Below are positions 42,379 through 52,988 of a stretch of DNA of 64,000 nt, piece after piece. How positions within the stretch are numbered: position 1 is the first letter of the stretch; each line of letters begins with the position of its first letter. Source of the DNA: Rhizobium sp. JAB6 (GTDB lineage Bacteria > Pseudomonadota > Alphaproteobacteria > Rhizobiales > Rhizobiaceae); assembly GCF_003024605.1 (NCBI RefSeq), contig NZ_PYJQ01000009.1, forward strand, positions 744,001 to 808,000, written 5' to 3'. Both the position numbers and the translations under genes were made by a program. The notes under the pieces are model-generated. The model searched no databases. It was given only the letters and a program-made list of their open reading frames with translations, and had not been told where the DNA came from.

Positions 42379-43569
42379 ATGGCCTTCACGCCGTTTAGAC
42401 TACTGAGCACGACTGCCATTCTGCTTTCGCTGCTGACCGCTCCCGCCGCCTTGGCGGAGCAGGCTGCCGTTACCACGCCGAAGCAGAACCTGCCCGCAAT
42501 CGTCATCACCACAGCCGCGATGCGCCACCTGACCGACAAGGTCGTCGCGACCGGCACGGTAAAGGCCGTCGAGGAGGTCTATATCCAGCCGCAGGTGGAT
42601 GGCCTCTCAATCCGCTCTCTCAATGCCGATGTCGGCGACAAGGTGACGGCGAACAGCACGCTTGCCACGCTGAACGACGACGCGCTGATCCTGCAAAAGA
42701 GCCAGATGCAGGCGACGCGCGCCAAGGGCGAGGCAAGCCTGGCGCAATTGCACGCGCAGCTCACCGAGGCCCGCGCCAATGCCGAAGAGGCCGAATTGCA
42801 GCGCGTACGCGCCGTTGCCATGGGTGCCAAGGGCACCATGTCGACCTCCTCGGTGGAACAGGCCAATGCTTCGGCTGCCGCCAACAAGGCGCGCGTTGTT
42901 TCCGCCGAGCAGGCGATCGCGGTCGCGGAGGCCGATCTCAAGGTCACCGACAGCCAGATCGCCGACACCAACCTCAAGCTTGCCAGAACGGGCATCAAGA
43001 CCCCGGTCGCAGGCACCGTCGCCTCGCGCAACGCCCGCGTCGGAGCCATTGCCAACGGCAATGGCGATCCGCTCTTCACCATCATCCGCGACAGCCAGCT
43101 CGAGTTAGTGGTCGATGTCTCCGAAAGCGATATTACCAAGATCAAGATCGGCCAGAAGGCGTCCATCGCGCTTTCCGGCAGCCGCGAAAAGCTTGCCGGA
43201 ACCGTGCGCCTCGTCGCCCCGATCGTCGATGCCGTCACCCGCCTCGGTGCGGTGCATATCACGATCGACGATGGCGAGAAGGCGCGCGCTGGCATGTATG
43301 GCAGCGCCGAGATCATCATTCGCCAGGAAGATGGCGTCGCCCTGCCGTTGACGGCAGTCAACAGCGAGGAAAACGGCTCCTCCGTCCGCAAGGTCGAAAA
43401 CGGCGTGGTCAAGTTCGTGGCTGTCGAGACCGGCATTCAGGACGCTGGCTATGTCGAGATCGTCAAGGGCCTGAAAGCGGGCGATGATGTCGTTGCCAAG
43501 GCCGGTGCCTATGTTCGCGACGGCGATCACATCACACCCGTCCGCGACGCGTCGCAAGCCTCCAACTGA
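42379..43569 (+). CDS. RND efflux periplasmic adaptor protein
   Basis: A 396-residue membrane-fusion protein. The signal peptide is TAILLSLLTAPAALAEQ. The mature part has a lipoyl-like hairpin (VQ-type PQVDGLSIRSLNADVGDKV), a long coiled coil rich in Ala/Glu (~100-185) and a beta-barrel. It bridges an inner-membrane RND pump to an outer-membrane channel. Start 42379 is chosen for the signal peptide. The pump gene follows after 14 bp. Confidence 0.9.
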   Translation: MAFTPFRLLSTTAILLSLLTAPAALAEQAAVTTPKQNLPAIVITTAAMRHLTDKVVATGTVKAVEEVYIQPQVDGLSIRSLNADVGDKVTANSTLATLNDDALILQKSQMQATRAKGEASLAQLHAQLTEARANAEEAELQRVRAVAMGAKGTMSTSSVEQANASAAANKARVVSAEQAIAVAEADLKVTDSQIADTNLKLARTGIKTPVAGTVASRNARVGAIANGNGDPLFTIIRDSQLELVVDVSESDITKIKIGQKASIALSGSREKLAGTVRLVAPIVDAVTRLGAVHITIDDGEKARAGMYGSAEIIIRQEDGVALPLTAVNSEENGSSVRKVENGVVKFVAVETGIQDAGYVEIVKGLKAGDDVVAKAGAYVRDGDHITPVRDASQASN

Positions 43570-43583
43570 GCGAGAACGGCAAG

Positions 43584-46500
43584 ATGAACTTCTCCGCCTG
43601 GTCCATCCGAAATCCGGTCGCCCCGCTCCTCGGCTTCTTCCTGCTGATGGTGGTGGGTGCGCACGCCTTCTTCAATCTGCCCATCACCCGCTTCCCGAAT
43701 ATCGACGTGCCTGTTGTCAACGTCACCGTGACGCAGAGCGGCGCCTCGCCGTCCGAGCTCGAAATGCAGGTGACGAAGGAGATCGAAGACGCCGTCGCCA
43801 GCATCAACGGCATCGACGAGATACAGTCGACCGTCACGGACGGCCAATCGCAGACTGTCGTCGTCTTCCGCCTGGAAGTGCCGACTGCGCAGGCCGTTCA
43901 GGATACCAAGGACGCCATCGACCGTATCCGCGGCAACCTGCCGTCCACCATCGACGAGCCGATCGTCTCCAAGGTAGACGTCGTCGGCCAGGCGATCCAG
44001 AGCTTTGCCGTTTCGTCGCCGAACATGTCGCTGGAAGAGCTGTCATGGTTCGTGGACGATACGGTCAAGCGCGCCTTGCAGGGCAAGGCAGGCATCGGCC
44101 GTGTGGACCGCTATGGCGGCGCCGATCGCGAAGTGCGCATCGAGCTCGATCCGAACAAGCTGAACGCCTATGGCATTACCGCGCTCTCGGTGAGCCAGCA
44201 GCTGCGCAGCACCAACATCGACCTCGGCTCCGGCCGCGGCCAGGTAGCCGGCAGCGAGCAGGCAATCCGCGTACTCGGCGATGCCCGCAATGTCGCACAG
44301 CTCGCCGATACGACGATCGCGCTCACCAACGGCCGCTTCGTCAAACTCTCGGATCTCGGTGCGATCAAGGATACCTATCAAGAGCCGAAGTCCTTCTCAC
44401 GGTTCAACAGCGCGCCTGTCGTAACTTTCGGCGTATTCCGCGCCAAGGGCGCCAGCGAAGTGACCGTGGCGCAGCTGGTGGCCGACACGCTCGGCAAGGT
44501 CCGCGCCGAAAACCCGAATGTCTCGATCGAAATGATCGACGACGCCGTGTATTATACCTATGGCAACTACGAATCAGCGATGCACACGCTGATCGAGGGC
44601 GCCATACTGGCCGTCATCGTCGTTTTCCTGTTCTTGCGCAATTGGCGCGCGACGCTGATATCTGCGATCGCTCTGCCGCTCTCTGCCGTCCCGACATTCT
44701 GGATCATGAACCAGATCGGCTTCTCGCTGAATCTCGTCAGCTTCCTGGCGCTGACGCTGGCGACCGGCATCCTCGTAGACGATGCCATCGTCGAGATCGA
44801 GAACATCGCCCGCCACATTAAGATGGGCAAGACGCCCTATCGCGCCGCCATCGATGCCGCCGATGAAATCGGTCTCGCTGTTATCGCGACGACCTTCACC
44901 ATCATCGCGGTCTTCGTGCCCGTCTCCTTCATGCCGGGCATTCCGGGCCAGTATTTCATCCAGTTCGGCCTGACGGTCGCTTTCTCGGTGTTCTTCTCGC
45001 TGCTGGTGGCGCGCCTGATCACGCCGATGATGGCCGCCTATCTGATGCGCGCGGAAGATGGCGTCGACGACCATCACGACAATGACGGCCGTTTCATGCG
45101 CGGCTACAGCTGGCTGGTGCGGCAGACGACAAAGCGCTGGTACACGCGATATCCGACGCTGCTTGCCGCCTTCGCCTTCTCGATCGCTTCGGTCTTCGCC
45201 CTCATCATGTTCGTCCCCGGCAGCTTCATCCCGCCGGAAGATTCCTCACGCATCGTTCTGTCGGCGGAACTGCCGCCGAACGCCCGGCTCGATGATACGG
45301 AACAGGCGACCAATGAAATCTATCGGCGCGTGAAGGGCATCGACGGCGTTGAAAGCGTCTTCGTGCTCGGCGGCGCCTCGCCGAAAGGCGATCTGGAACT
45401 GCGCCGCGCAACCGTGACGCTGACACTTGGCAAGCTCGACCAGTCGCTGATGAAGAAGCTGGTGAACGATGTCCTCGGCTCGATCCCGGTCATCGGCCCC
45501 CATCTGCCGAAGGTCGCCGTCCATGGCCGCGTACGCCCGCAATGGGAGATCGAAAAGGAAGTCTTTGCCACGCTCCGATCGATCCCCGACGTCCGCATCA
45601 CCAAGCTGAACGACCGCGGCGATCGCGACCTGACCTACAACTTCCTCTCGCGCAACGAAAAGGATCTGAACCAGGCGGTCGGCATCCTGGAAGCCAAGCT
45701 GCGCACCGATCCGGCACTCGCCAATGTCAGCGCCGACGGCGCCCTGCCACGGCCGGAACTGCAGATCTATCCTCGCAAGGACGAGGCCGCGCGCCTCGGC
45801 ATCACGCCGCAGATGATTTCCGACACGGTCCGCGTAGCCACCATCGGCGATATCGACGCTTCGCTTGCGAAGATCTCGCTCGACGATCGCCAGATCCCGA
45901 TCCGCGTTCAGGCCTCGCTCGGCATGCGCCGAGATTTGGCAGCAATTCGTGCGTTGCGCATCAAGACGTCCATGGGTACCACTGGCGGACAGACGTCCAC
46001 GGGCACCACCGTGCCGCTATCGAGCGTGGCCGACATCGATTATTCGGAGGGCCTGTCCTCCATCAAGCGTAATAACCGTTTCCGCGTCGTCGCCATCGGC
46101 GCCGACCTGCCCCAGGGCGTGGCGTTGGATACGGCATCAGAACACTTCCTCAATATCGTCAACAACGCCAAGATCCCGGCAACCGTGCATCTGGCGGAGA
46201 GCGGCGATACCAAGGTCCAGAAGGAAATGCAGCAGAGCTTCGGCAATGCGATGCTGCTCGGCCTGATGCTTGTTCTGACGGTGCTCATCCTGCTGTTCAA
46301 GGATGTGATCCAGCCCTTCACCATCCTGCTCTCGCTCCCATTGGCGATCGGTGGCGTGGCGCTGGCCTTGATCCTGACAGGCAATGCGCTTTCCATGCCC
46401 GTCATGATCGGTATTCTGATGCTCATGGGTATCGTGACGAAGAATGCGATCCTGCTGGTCGATTTCGCCATCGAGATGATGCATCAGGGCATGCCCCGGT

Positions 46501-46931
46501 TGGAAGCAGTGGTCGAAGCCGGCCGTAAGCGCGCCCGTCCGATCATCATGACCTCGATCGCCATGTCGGCCGGCATGCTGCCATCCGCTCTCGGCGTCGG
46601 CGAAGGCGGCTCCTTCCGTGCACCGATGGCGATTGCGGTGATCGGCGGCATCATCGTCTCGACCGTGCTTAGCCTAGTGGTCGTGCCGTCCTTCTTCCTG
46701 ATTATGGACGACCTGTCCCGCCTGCTCGGCTATCTCTTCGGCAGGCTTGTCGGCAGGAAGGATGTGGACGACGAGGTCATCACCAAGGAAGGGTTGGCGG
46801 CTGCCGTCAACGAAAACCGGCAGTCGCTCACCAATCTGGAAGAGCGGCTGGAGGCCATCGAAAACAAGGATGGAAGAAACAGGTCCGTAGGCACGAATGT
46901 CCTGAAGCTGCCGCCTTTTGCGGCAGAATAA
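43584..46931 (+). CDS. RND efflux transporter (HAE1/AcrB-MdtC type)
   Basis: A 1115-residue pump. It has the 12-helix RND plan, with the proton-relay aspartates in GILVDDAIVEIEN of helix 4, and a two-fold repeat of a periplasmic porter domain. The start (FSAWSIRNPVAPLLGFF) and the FRAPMAIAVIGGIIVSTVLSL end match the MdtB/MdtC/AcrB group. It is the inner-membrane drug or metabolite pump that partners with the adaptor. A ~50-residue tail after helix 12 (EERLEAIENK) is polar. No outer-membrane channel gene is adjacent. Confidence 0.93.
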   Translation: MNFSAWSIRNPVAPLLGFFLLMVVGAHAFFNLPITRFPNIDVPVVNVTVTQSGASPSELEMQVTKEIEDAVASINGIDEIQSTVTDGQSQTVVVFRLEVPTAQAVQDTKDAIDRIRGNLPSTIDEPIVSKVDVVGQAIQSFAVSSPNMSLEELSWFVDDTVKRALQGKAGIGRVDRYGGADREVRIELDPNKLNAYGITALSVSQQLRSTNIDLGSGRGQVAGSEQAIRVLGDARNVAQLADTTIALTNGRFVKLSDLGAIKDTYQEPKSFSRFNSAPVVTFGVFRAKGASEVTVAQLVADTLGKVRAENPNVSIEMIDDAVYYTYGNYESAMHTLIEGAILAVIVVFLFLRNWRATLISAIALPLSAVPTFWIMNQIGFSLNLVSFLALTLATGILVDDAIVEIENIARHIKMGKTPYRAAIDAADEIGLAVIATTFTIIAVFVPVSFMPGIPGQYFIQFGLTVAFSVFFSLLVARLITPMMAAYLMRAEDGVDDHHDNDGRFMRGYSWLVRQTTKRWYTRYPTLLAAFAFSIASVFALIMFVPGSFIPPEDSSRIVLSAELPPNARLDDTEQATNEIYRRVKGIDGVESVFVLGGASPKGDLELRRATVTLTLGKLDQSLMKKLVNDVLGSIPVIGPHLPKVAVHGRVRPQWEIEKEVFATLRSIPDVRITKLNDRGDRDLTYNFLSRNEKDLNQAVGILEAKLRTDPALANVSADGALPRPELQIYPRKDEAARLGITPQMISDTVRVATIGDIDASLAKISLDDRQIPIRVQASLGMRRDLAAIRALRIKTSMGTTGGQTSTGTTVPLSSVADIDYSEGLSSIKRNNRFRVVAIGADLPQGVALDTASEHFLNIVNNAKIPATVHLAESGDTKVQKEMQQSFGNAMLLGLMLVLTVLILLFKDVIQPFTILLSLPLAIGGVALALILTGNALSMPVMIGILMLMGIVTKNAILLVDFAIEMMHQGMPRLEAVVEAGRKRARPIIMTSIAMSAGMLPSALGVGEGGSFRAPMAIAVIGGIIVSTVLSLVVVPSFFLIMDDLSRLLGYLFGRLVGRKDVDDEVITKEGLAAAVNENRQSLTNLEERLEAIENKDGRNRSVGTNVLKLPPFAAE

Positions 46932-46966
46932 AGCAGTTCAGAGGATATCGGAAAGGACGGGGTGGC

Positions 46967-47578
46967 TCAAAGACCACCCTGTTCCTTTAGGAAATCGACG
47001 ATCTTGCTGACGCCATCGCCGCGCTTCATGTCGGAAAACACGAAGGGACGCGCCTGCCGCATCCGGGTCGCATCGCGATCCATCACCTCGAGATCCACGT
47101 CGACGAAGGGCGCCAGATCTTTCTTGTTGATGACGAGAAGGTCGGATTTGGTGATGCCGGGGCCGCCCTTGCGCGGGATTTCCTCGCCCTGGCATACCGA
47201 GATCACGTAGATGGTGATATCGGCAAGATCGGGCGAAAAGGTCGCCGCCAGATTGTCGCCGCCGGATTCGATAAAGACGACGTCGAGATCAGGGAGACGC
47301 TCGTTGAGGCTGGCGATAGCCTGCAGATTGATCGTCGCGTCCTCGCGGATCGCCGTGTGGGGGCAGCCGCCGGTTTCGACGCCGACAATACGATCGGATG
47401 GCAGCGCCTGCATTCGCACCAGCGCTTCCGCATCCTCGGTCGTATAGATGTCGTTGGTAACGACGGCGACGGAATAGTCGTCGCGCATCGCCTTGCACAG
47501 CTTCTCCGTCAGCGCCGTCTTGCCCGACCCGACAGGGCCGCCGATGCCGACGCGCAAAGGTCCATGTCTCGATTTCAT
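46967..47578 (-). CDS. ureG: urease accessory protein UreG
   Basis: A 203-residue GTPase of the HypB/UreG family: P-loop [13 protein letters not shown], then [10 protein letters not shown] and VINKKDLAP, the guanine-specificity NKKD. It delivers nickel energy and GTP to the UreDFG complex for urease activation. Start 47578 (MKSRHGP) follows GGAGTTG; the ten upstream codons lie against the repeat and are not conserved. The gene follows ureF after ~205 bp, which hold repeat copy 3. Confidence 0.95.
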   Translation of the reverse strand: MKSRHGPLRVGIGGPVGSGKTALTEKLCKAMRDDYSVAVVTNDIYTTEDAEALVRMQALPSDRIVGVETGGCPHTAIREDATINLQAIASLNERLPDLDVVFIESGGDNLAATFSPDLADITIYVISVCQGEEIPRKGGPGITKSDLLVINKKDLAPFVDVDLEVMDRDATRMRQARPFVFSDMKRGDGVSKIVDFLKEQGGL

Positions 47579-47601
47579 GTTCGCAACTCCGATAAAGCAA
47601 G

Positions 47602-47702
47602 AGAGCAATTCCAGGAAAAGCGCGTGGCGGTCTTCCGTCCGGAATTGCGTAAAAAAGAGATAGAGCAGTTTCGCAATTCGAAGAAAGACGAAATGGCTTT
47701 AG
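47602..47702. repeat. RIME-like palindromic intergenic repeat, copy 3
   Basis: A ~101-bp relative (GAGCAATTCCAGGAAAAGCG... GGAATTGCGTAAAAAAG... TTTCGCAATTCGAAGAAA) of the elements at 26738 and 37069. Its right end is less conserved (GGCTTTAG). It splits ureF from ureG inside a gene cluster. Confidence 0.85.
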
Positions 47703-47783
47703 CATAGCCAAGCGTCGGGCGGCCGCACAGCGGCGAATGACGTAGGCGATGCCGCAGTTTCAATATCTTCCTTGTGACGCCCC

Positions 47784-48470
47784 TCATGACCTGAAGAGCC
47801 GCGTGCCCTGGGTTTCATGACGCAGGCTCGCAATATCGGCCTGCACAGTCGCAGCGCCGAGGTCGTCGAGGCTGGATTGGGCGGCCCGCCATGCGACATC
47901 GGCAAGGAGAGCTTCAAGCCGTGCGAGAATTGCAACACCGTCTTTCTGCCCGCTGGCGCCAAGGCGAATGCCGGCGGATACCATCTGCGAAGCGAGCGCA
48001 TGCAGGAAGGCGGCAGCCGCCTTCTCGGCGGCAATGCCATGCGCACCTGCGACGGCGCCAACCGCAACCGGATAGGCCGTCCTTGCCGGAAGCATGGAAA
48101 AGATCGCATGCGGCCATGCGGCAGCCGCCGAAAGAAAGGCATCTCCAAGCAGCATGGTCTCGTTATGCCGCTCCTTCGAGCCGGCCACTGCCTCCGCAAG
48201 CTCTGCCACGGCCGCAACCCGCTGCTCATCCGTACCTGCCCGGTGCGCCTCGACAAGTAGCACTGCATCATTCCACGCGGAGCCATGCTCGATGAGCGCA
48301 GCAATCCAATCGTTAAGGCCGATACTGTCTCGCACAACGCTGTCATGCACCGCACGCTCGAGACCACCGGAATAGGCAAACGATCCCACCGGAAATGCCG
48401 GCGACAGCCACGCCATCAGCCGCAGCAGCGCCTGCAGATCGTGGTCGTCCGAAACCGCCGTGTCGGTCAT
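47784..48470 (-). CDS. ureF: urease accessory protein UreF
   Basis: A 228-residue all-helical protein with the UreF opening LMAWLSPAFPVGSFAYSGGLE at residues ~18-38. UreF sits in the UreDFG complex and improves the fidelity of nickel insertion into urease. It lies directly after ureE with a 6-bp gap. Confidence 0.95.
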   Translation of the reverse strand: MTDTAVSDDHDLQALLRLMAWLSPAFPVGSFAYSGGLERAVHDSVVRDSIGLNDWIAALIEHGSAWNDAVLLVEAHRAGTDEQRVAAVAELAEAVAGSKERHNETMLLGDAFLSAAAAWPHAIFSMLPARTAYPVAVGAVAGAHGIAAEKAAAAFLHALASQMVSAGIRLGASGQKDGVAILARLEALLADVAWRAAQSSLDDLGAATVQADIASLRHETQGTRLFRS

Positions 48471-48476
48471 CGCAGT

Positions 48477-48974
48477 TCAATCGTGCGAGTGGTTGTGGTG
48501 ATCGTGACCATGGTGGTGGTCGTGACCATGCGAATGGCCGCCATGGGAGTGATAGGCGCCGCGCGCCGGCTGGAAAGGTTCGCTGACTTCGCTCACGGTC
48601 GCACCCAAGCCTTCGAGCAGGGAGCGGATCACATGATCGCGCAGGATCAGGATACGCTCTTCCTCGATCTGGGCGGGAAGATGCCGGTTGCCCAGATGCC
48701 AGGCCAGCTCGATCAGATGCCGGCGGTCACGCGGACGGATTTCGAAAAGCTTTTCGTCGGCGGCGACAATCTCGATCAGCTCGCCATCCTCGCGCACCAG
48801 CAGATCGCCGCTCGCAAACAGCACCGGCTCCTTGAGGTCTAGCATCACCATCTCGCCATTTTCAAGATGCAGGAGCTTGCGGCGCAGATGCCTGAGATCA
48901 TGAGGCAGAACGACACGATCGATCGGATTGGAGGAAGGGGTGCCGGCCGGCAGATAGGAAGTGACGCGTAGCAT
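48477..48974 (-). CDS. ureE: urease nickel metallochaperone UreE
   Basis: A 165-residue protein. The N-terminal peptide-binding domain and central nickel-binding domain (~1-130) are followed by a His-rich tail ([19 protein letters not shown]) that binds extra nickel. Its ATG at 48974 is about 80 bp after the end of the GGDEF gene. It delivers nickel to the urease active site via UreG. Confidence 0.95.
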   Translation of the reverse strand: MLRVTSYLPAGTPSSNPIDRVVLPHDLRHLRRKLLHLENGEMVMLDLKEPVLFASGDLLVREDGELIEIVAADEKLFEIRPRDRRHLIELAWHLGNRHLPAQIEEERILILRDHVIRSLLEGLGATVSEVSEPFQPARGAYHSHGGHSHGHDHHHGHDHHNHSHD

Positions 48975-49051
48975 GACTGTTCCAGTTCAATATTTGGTCA
49001 GACCATGCAGAATTGTCGCCGCCTGCGCAAGCTCAATGACATGAGGAAGCA

Positions 49052-49912
49052 TTACATCCGCTGCACATAGCGTTGCAATTCCCTGACATCCGTCGTCGCC
49101 TCCTGCTCCTGCTCGGAGGCGCAGCGATGCCAGACTTGCGACAGACGCTCGCGCTCGTGCATGACGCGATTGCGGCCGAGCGTCTTGGCGAGATACAGCG
49201 CCTTGTCGGCGGCGGCATAGACGGCCTCCGTCTTGCGATCCTTCGTGATATCAGCAATTCCGGCCGAAATGGTGATCTTCACCGAACCGCCTTCAATGGC
49301 GATCGGATATTCGGCAATCCGCTCCCTGATCGCTTCGATACGGGCGATCCGCTCGGCGACATCGCCGCCATGGACGATGGCGCCAAATTCCTCGCCACCG
49401 AGCCTGGCAATCACATCTTCGCCAGTGAATTCATCGGAAAATATCTGGGATACAGCAACGATGACGGCATCTCCGGAGGCATGCCCGAAGCGATCATTGA
49501 TCGTCTTGAACCGGTCGAGATCGAAGATCACCAATGACGCGCCGTCCTTGGCCGTATTCAGGACTTCGGTAAAAGCGCGGCGATTGAGCAGGCCTGACAA
49601 CATGTCAGTGCGGCTCAGGCGCTCGAACTCGGCCCGCGAGACGGCAAGCTTATGGATGAAGAAGCCGGCCATCACTGCCAGCGCTCCGGATACGGTGCCG
49701 CCGATGACCCATGCCAGCAAAACGCCAAAGCGCATCGCCTCGAAGATCGGCAATGGCAGAAGGTCGAGCCACTCCAGCACGAACAGCATTGCGACGATGA
49801 TCGCCAAAGACATGATGACGGCAACGAAACTCATCTTAAGCGCGAAGATAAAAATCGCACGTCGCTGCTGAAAATTACCGAACTCGGCCTGCAGCGAAAT
49901 CCATTGCTTCAT
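49052..49912 (-). CDS. GGDEF diguanylate cyclase with two membrane helices
   Basis: A 286-residue protein. Two helices (~20-45 and ~55-80) anchor it in the membrane; a GGDEF domain follows with the active-site GGEEF in ARLGGEEFGAIV and the FDRFKTINDRFGHASGD segment. It makes cyclic di-GMP. The start ATG at 49912 follows AGGAAGG; a TTG further upstream is less likely. It sits between ureC and ureE, and no catalytic link to urease is known. Confidence 0.85.
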   Translation of the reverse strand: MKQWISLQAEFGNFQQRRAIFIFALKMSFVAVIMSLAIIVAMLFVLEWLDLLPLPIFEAMRFGVLLAWVIGGTVSGALAVMAGFFIHKLAVSRAEFERLSRTDMLSGLLNRRAFTEVLNTAKDGASLVIFDLDRFKTINDRFGHASGDAVIVAVSQIFSDEFTGEDVIARLGGEEFGAIVHGGDVAERIARIEAIRERIAEYPIAIEGGSVKITISAGIADITKDRKTEAVYAAADKALYLAKTLGRNRVMHERERLSQVWHRCASEQEQEATTDVRELQRYVQRM

Positions 49913-50119
49913 GCGATTCACCTTCCTCAACCTATCGTTTCAACTAGGTGAGATAGGGGTGAAGGAGCTTCCAGCCCTTTAATGTAACAATTAAAATGCA
50001 CCGCATTGCGAGGTTATGAACGGTGAACGACGTCAACGAAACACTGAAGGGATCGGCAGCAATGAAGGACAGACACTGCCGTCCCAGGTCTCGATAAAGC
50101 TGCACACCACGCGCACCAT

Positions 50120-50146
50120 GAGAAAGCCCCGTAGCAGGACTTTCTC
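50120..50146 (-). terminator. candidate terminator after ureC
   Basis: GAGAAAG/CTTTCTC arms around CCCCGTAGCAGGA form a stem 30 bp past the ureC stop. There is no long T-run on the minus strand, so it may be a weak terminator or an attenuating stem. Confidence 0.5.
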
Positions 50147-50175
50147 GTGTGCCGATGACCGAGCGGCGAAACGCG

Positions 50176-51888
50176 TCAGAAAAGGAAGTAGCGCTGCGCC
50201 ATCGGCAGCACCGTCGCCGGTTCGCAGGTCAGAAGCTCGCCATCGGCCCGCACTTCATAGGTTTCCGGGTCGACCTCGATATGTGGCGTCAGGCTGTTGT
50301 GGATCATCGATGCCTTCGAGATGCCGCCACGCGTGTTCCGGACGGGCAGCAGCGTCTTGGCAACGCCAAGCTTGCCGGCAAGCCCGGCATCGACCGCTGC
50401 CTGGGAAACGAAGGTCACCGACGAATTCGTCCGGTTCTTGCCGTAGGCGCCGAACATCGGCCGGTAATGCATCGGCTGCGGCGTAGGAATGGAAGCATTC
50501 GGGTCACCCATGGGCGCTGCGGCGATCGAGCCGCCGATCAGCACCATCTCCGGCTTCACACCGAAGAAGGCCGGATTCCAGAGCACCAGATCGGCGCGCT
50601 TGCCGACCTCGATCGAACCGACCTCATGGCTGACGCCATGGGCGATTGCCGGATTGATCGTATATTTGGCGATATAACGCTTCGCGCGGAAATTATCATT
50701 GTCGCCGACCTCCTGCGTCAGGCGGCCGCGCTGGCGCTTCATTTTATCGGCGGTCTGCCAGGTACGGATCGCCACTTCGCCGACGCGGCCCATCGCCTGG
50801 CTGTCGGAGGAAATGATCGAGAAAGCGCCGATATCGTGGAGAATATCCTCAGCGGCGATCGTCTCCTTGCGGATACGGCTTTCGGCGAAAGCAATATCCT
50901 CGGGAATCGAAGGCGACAGGTGATGGCAGACCATCAGCATGTCGAGATGTTCGGCAATCGTATTAACCGTGTAGGGCCGCGTCGGATTGGTCGAAGATGG
51001 AATGACGTTCGACTGGCCGCAAATCTTGATGATATCAGGTGCATGGCCGCCGCCGGCGCCTTCCGTGTGGAAGGCATGGATCGTGCGACCCTTGATCGCA
51101 CCGATCGTATCTTCCACGAAGCCGCTTTCATTCAACGTATCCGTGTGGATCATCACCTGCACGTCGTACTCGTCGGCAACGCTGAGGCAACAGTCGATTG
51201 CCGCAGGCGTGGTGCCCCAATCCTCATGCAGCTTCAGCGCGCAGGCGCCACCGAGCACCATTTCCTCCAGTGCGGCAGGAACGGACGCATTGCCTTTGGC
51301 CGACAGGCCGATGTTCATGGGAAAGGCGTCAAAGGACTCGATCATTCGCGCCAGATGCCAGGGTCCGGGCGTGCAGGTCGTCGCCAGCGTTCCATGCGCC
51401 GGCCCGGTGCCGCCGCCGAGCATGGTGGTGACGCCGGACATCAGGGCTTCCTCAATCTGCTGCGGGCAGATGAAATGGATGTGGCTGTCCATGCCGCCGG
51501 CGGTGACGATCTTGCCCTCGCCTGCGATCGCCTCCGTGCCGGGTCCGACGATGATATTGACATCGGGCTGGGTATCCGGATTGCCGGCTTTGCCGATCGC
51601 GGCGATGCGGCCGTCCTTCAGGCCGATATCCGCCTTGACGATCCCCCAGTGATCAAGGATGAGCGCATTCGTGATGACTGTATCGACGGCTCCGCCAGCG
51701 CGCGTCACCTGGCTCTGTCCCATGCCATCGCGGATGACCTTGCCGCCGCCGAACTTTACCTCCTCGCCATAGGTGGTGAAATCCTTCTCCACTTCGATGA
51801 ACAATTCGGTGTCTGCAAGACGAACCTTGTCGCCGACCGTCGGTCCGAACATGTTGGCGTAGGCGGCACGGGAAATCTTGTAAGGCAT
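50176..51888 (-). CDS. ureC: urease subunit alpha UreC
   Basis: A 570-residue catalytic subunit. It has the metal-site HIHFICPQQ, the carbamylated lysine in ALKLHEDWG, and the flap region around [11 protein letters not shown], with [15 protein letters not shown]. Urease hydrolyses urea to ammonia and carbamate. It is the largest gene in a minus-strand cluster; the GT29-like gene ends 3 bp before it. Standard length for bacterial UreC. Confidence 0.97.
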   Translation of the reverse strand: MPYKISRAAYANMFGPTVGDKVRLADTELFIEVEKDFTTYGEEVKFGGGKVIRDGMGQSQVTRAGGAVDTVITNALILDHWGIVKADIGLKDGRIAAIGKAGNPDTQPDVNIIVGPGTEAIAGEGKIVTAGGMDSHIHFICPQQIEEALMSGVTTMLGGGTGPAHGTLATTCTPGPWHLARMIESFDAFPMNIGLSAKGNASVPAALEEMVLGGACALKLHEDWGTTPAAIDCCLSVADEYDVQVMIHTDTLNESGFVEDTIGAIKGRTIHAFHTEGAGGGHAPDIIKICGQSNVIPSSTNPTRPYTVNTIAEHLDMLMVCHHLSPSIPEDIAFAESRIRKETIAAEDILHDIGAFSIISSDSQAMGRVGEVAIRTWQTADKMKRQRGRLTQEVGDNDNFRAKRYIAKYTINPAIAHGVSHEVGSIEVGKRADLVLWNPAFFGVKPEMVLIGGSIAAAPMGDPNASIPTPQPMHYRPMFGAYGKNRTNSSVTFVSQAAVDAGLAGKLGVAKTLLPVRNTRGGISKASMIHNSLTPHIEVDPETYEVRADGELLTCEPATVLPMAQRYFLF

Positions 51889-51891
51889 GAA

Positions 51892-52536
51892 TCAGTCTCC
51901 TTGGGAGGCAGAGATGAGGTTCGTGGCGGCAAGGCGCCTAAGGCGACCTAGGGAAACATAAGCATCCACCAGCCGTTTTTCGGCGGCAAACGGATGTTCC
52001 TCCCAGCCTGTGTGGCTGAAGCCGGTAATGGCAATGTCATCGTCGGGATGGCGTGCCATCACATAGGCAATCACGATCATGCCGCTGCTCGGCACCACGT
52101 AGGAGCCGGGATCGTAATCCGCCAGCGCCGTATCGGCGCCTTCATGAACGGCTCGGTCGATCACCATATGCCGCTTGCCTGCGGCCTGGCAGAAGGCAGT
52201 GAACTGCTCGGTATAATCGTCGCAGAAATCGTCGAGCTCAGGATGCGAAATCGCCAGAGGCGCGCGCAGCTCAGCGAATTTGCCGGGATCGCGCACACTC
52301 CAGATTTCCGATGCGGCGGCAACGGCAGAGCTCTTGCGCCACTCCGCCGAGCCGAGCATGGCGCGGGCCGGCCGGCCTGTGTTGCACACCGCGACGACAT
52401 CGGTCCGGCTGCCGCCGGCCCCCACCGATCGGCAATCGTTGAAACGGATCACGAGATCGGCGGCATCGATGACAGCGGCTGTCCCGGCCGCAATCTCACC
52501 ATTGCCGACGATCATCACGTGGCGCCTGAGGCTCAC
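51892..52536 (-). CDS. glycosyltransferase family 29-like (urease-associated) protein
   Basis: A 214-residue protein. It starts with GTG at 52536, overlapping the previous stop by 4 bp (GTGA), with GGAGGG upstream. It opens RRHVMIVGNGEIAAG, then LVIRFNDCRS, a pattern resembling the sialyl motif L of GT29 sialyltransferase-like proteins, and ends with GWEEHPFAAEKRLVD. Such proteins recur as urease-cluster ORFs in rhizobia, but no role in urease is proved. It may be a sugar or nucleotide-sugar enzyme. Confidence 0.75.
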   Translation of the reverse strand: MSLRRHVMIVGNGEIAAGTAAVIDAADLVIRFNDCRSVGAGGSRTDVVAVCNTGRPARAMLGSAEWRKSSAVAAASEIWSVRDPGKFAELRAPLAISHPELDDFCDDYTEQFTAFCQAAGKRHMVIDRAVHEGADTALADYDPGSYVVPSSGMIVIAYVMARHPDDDIAITGFSHTGWEEHPFAAEKRLVDAYVSLGRLRRLAATNLISASQGD

Positions 52537-52970
52537 TGACCGCCCTCCGGCCCATCCGCGAGATCCTTCAATTCCTTCGTTCGCTTCTTGGTCAGCTCCG
52601 CCTTGCAGCCGGAAACGAGCATGGGTTCCATTGAGCCGCCGCGGGCCTGAAACCCTTGCGCCTCGCATTCGCCATCCCGATAATCAACCCAGGCGCGCTG
52701 CGCCTTGACGAGCGCCTTTTCCGCGCCCTTCATATCGTTGTCGAGATCCGTGTCTAGGGCGATCATGGCAGCGCGGGTCTTCTTGTATTGTACGTTCAAC
52801 GCCTTGTCGGCAGTGTCGAAATCGAGCGCGGCGCAAATATTCAGGTCCGTCTGCGCCTCTGCTTTGGCGCAATCGACCTTCGGTTCATCCGGATTGTTCT
52901 GCGCAAAGGCAGGACCACAAATCAGGGCCGCAGCAAGAGCTGCAGCGGGCGCAAGCAATTTCATAGACAT
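52533..52970 (-). CDS. LprI-like (DUF1311) secreted protein
   Basis: A 145-residue protein with a signal peptide (MSMKLLAPAAALAAALICG, cut after AFAQ). The mature part carries DCAKA...LNICAALDFDTADKALNVQYKK and ends near C-terminal VSGC, the lysozyme-inhibitor LprI pattern with conserved cysteines. Start 52970 follows GGGGGG. It is encoded between ureB and the GT29-like gene, 18 bp after ureB. Its function in this cluster is unknown. Confidence 0.82.
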   Translation of the reverse strand: MSMKLLAPAAALAAALICGPAFAQNNPDEPKVDCAKAEAQTDLNICAALDFDTADKALNVQYKKTRAAMIALDTDLDNDMKGAEKALVKAQRAWVDYRDGECEAQGFQARGGSMEPMLVSGCKAELTKKRTKELKDLADGPEGGQ

Positions 52971-52988
52971 CAATCCCCCCGAAAAAAT

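Noticed and set aside
50149..51951. A 600-codon open frame on the plus strand opposite ureC
   Set aside because: ureC has all active-site motifs on the minus strand; the opposite frame has no family pattern.
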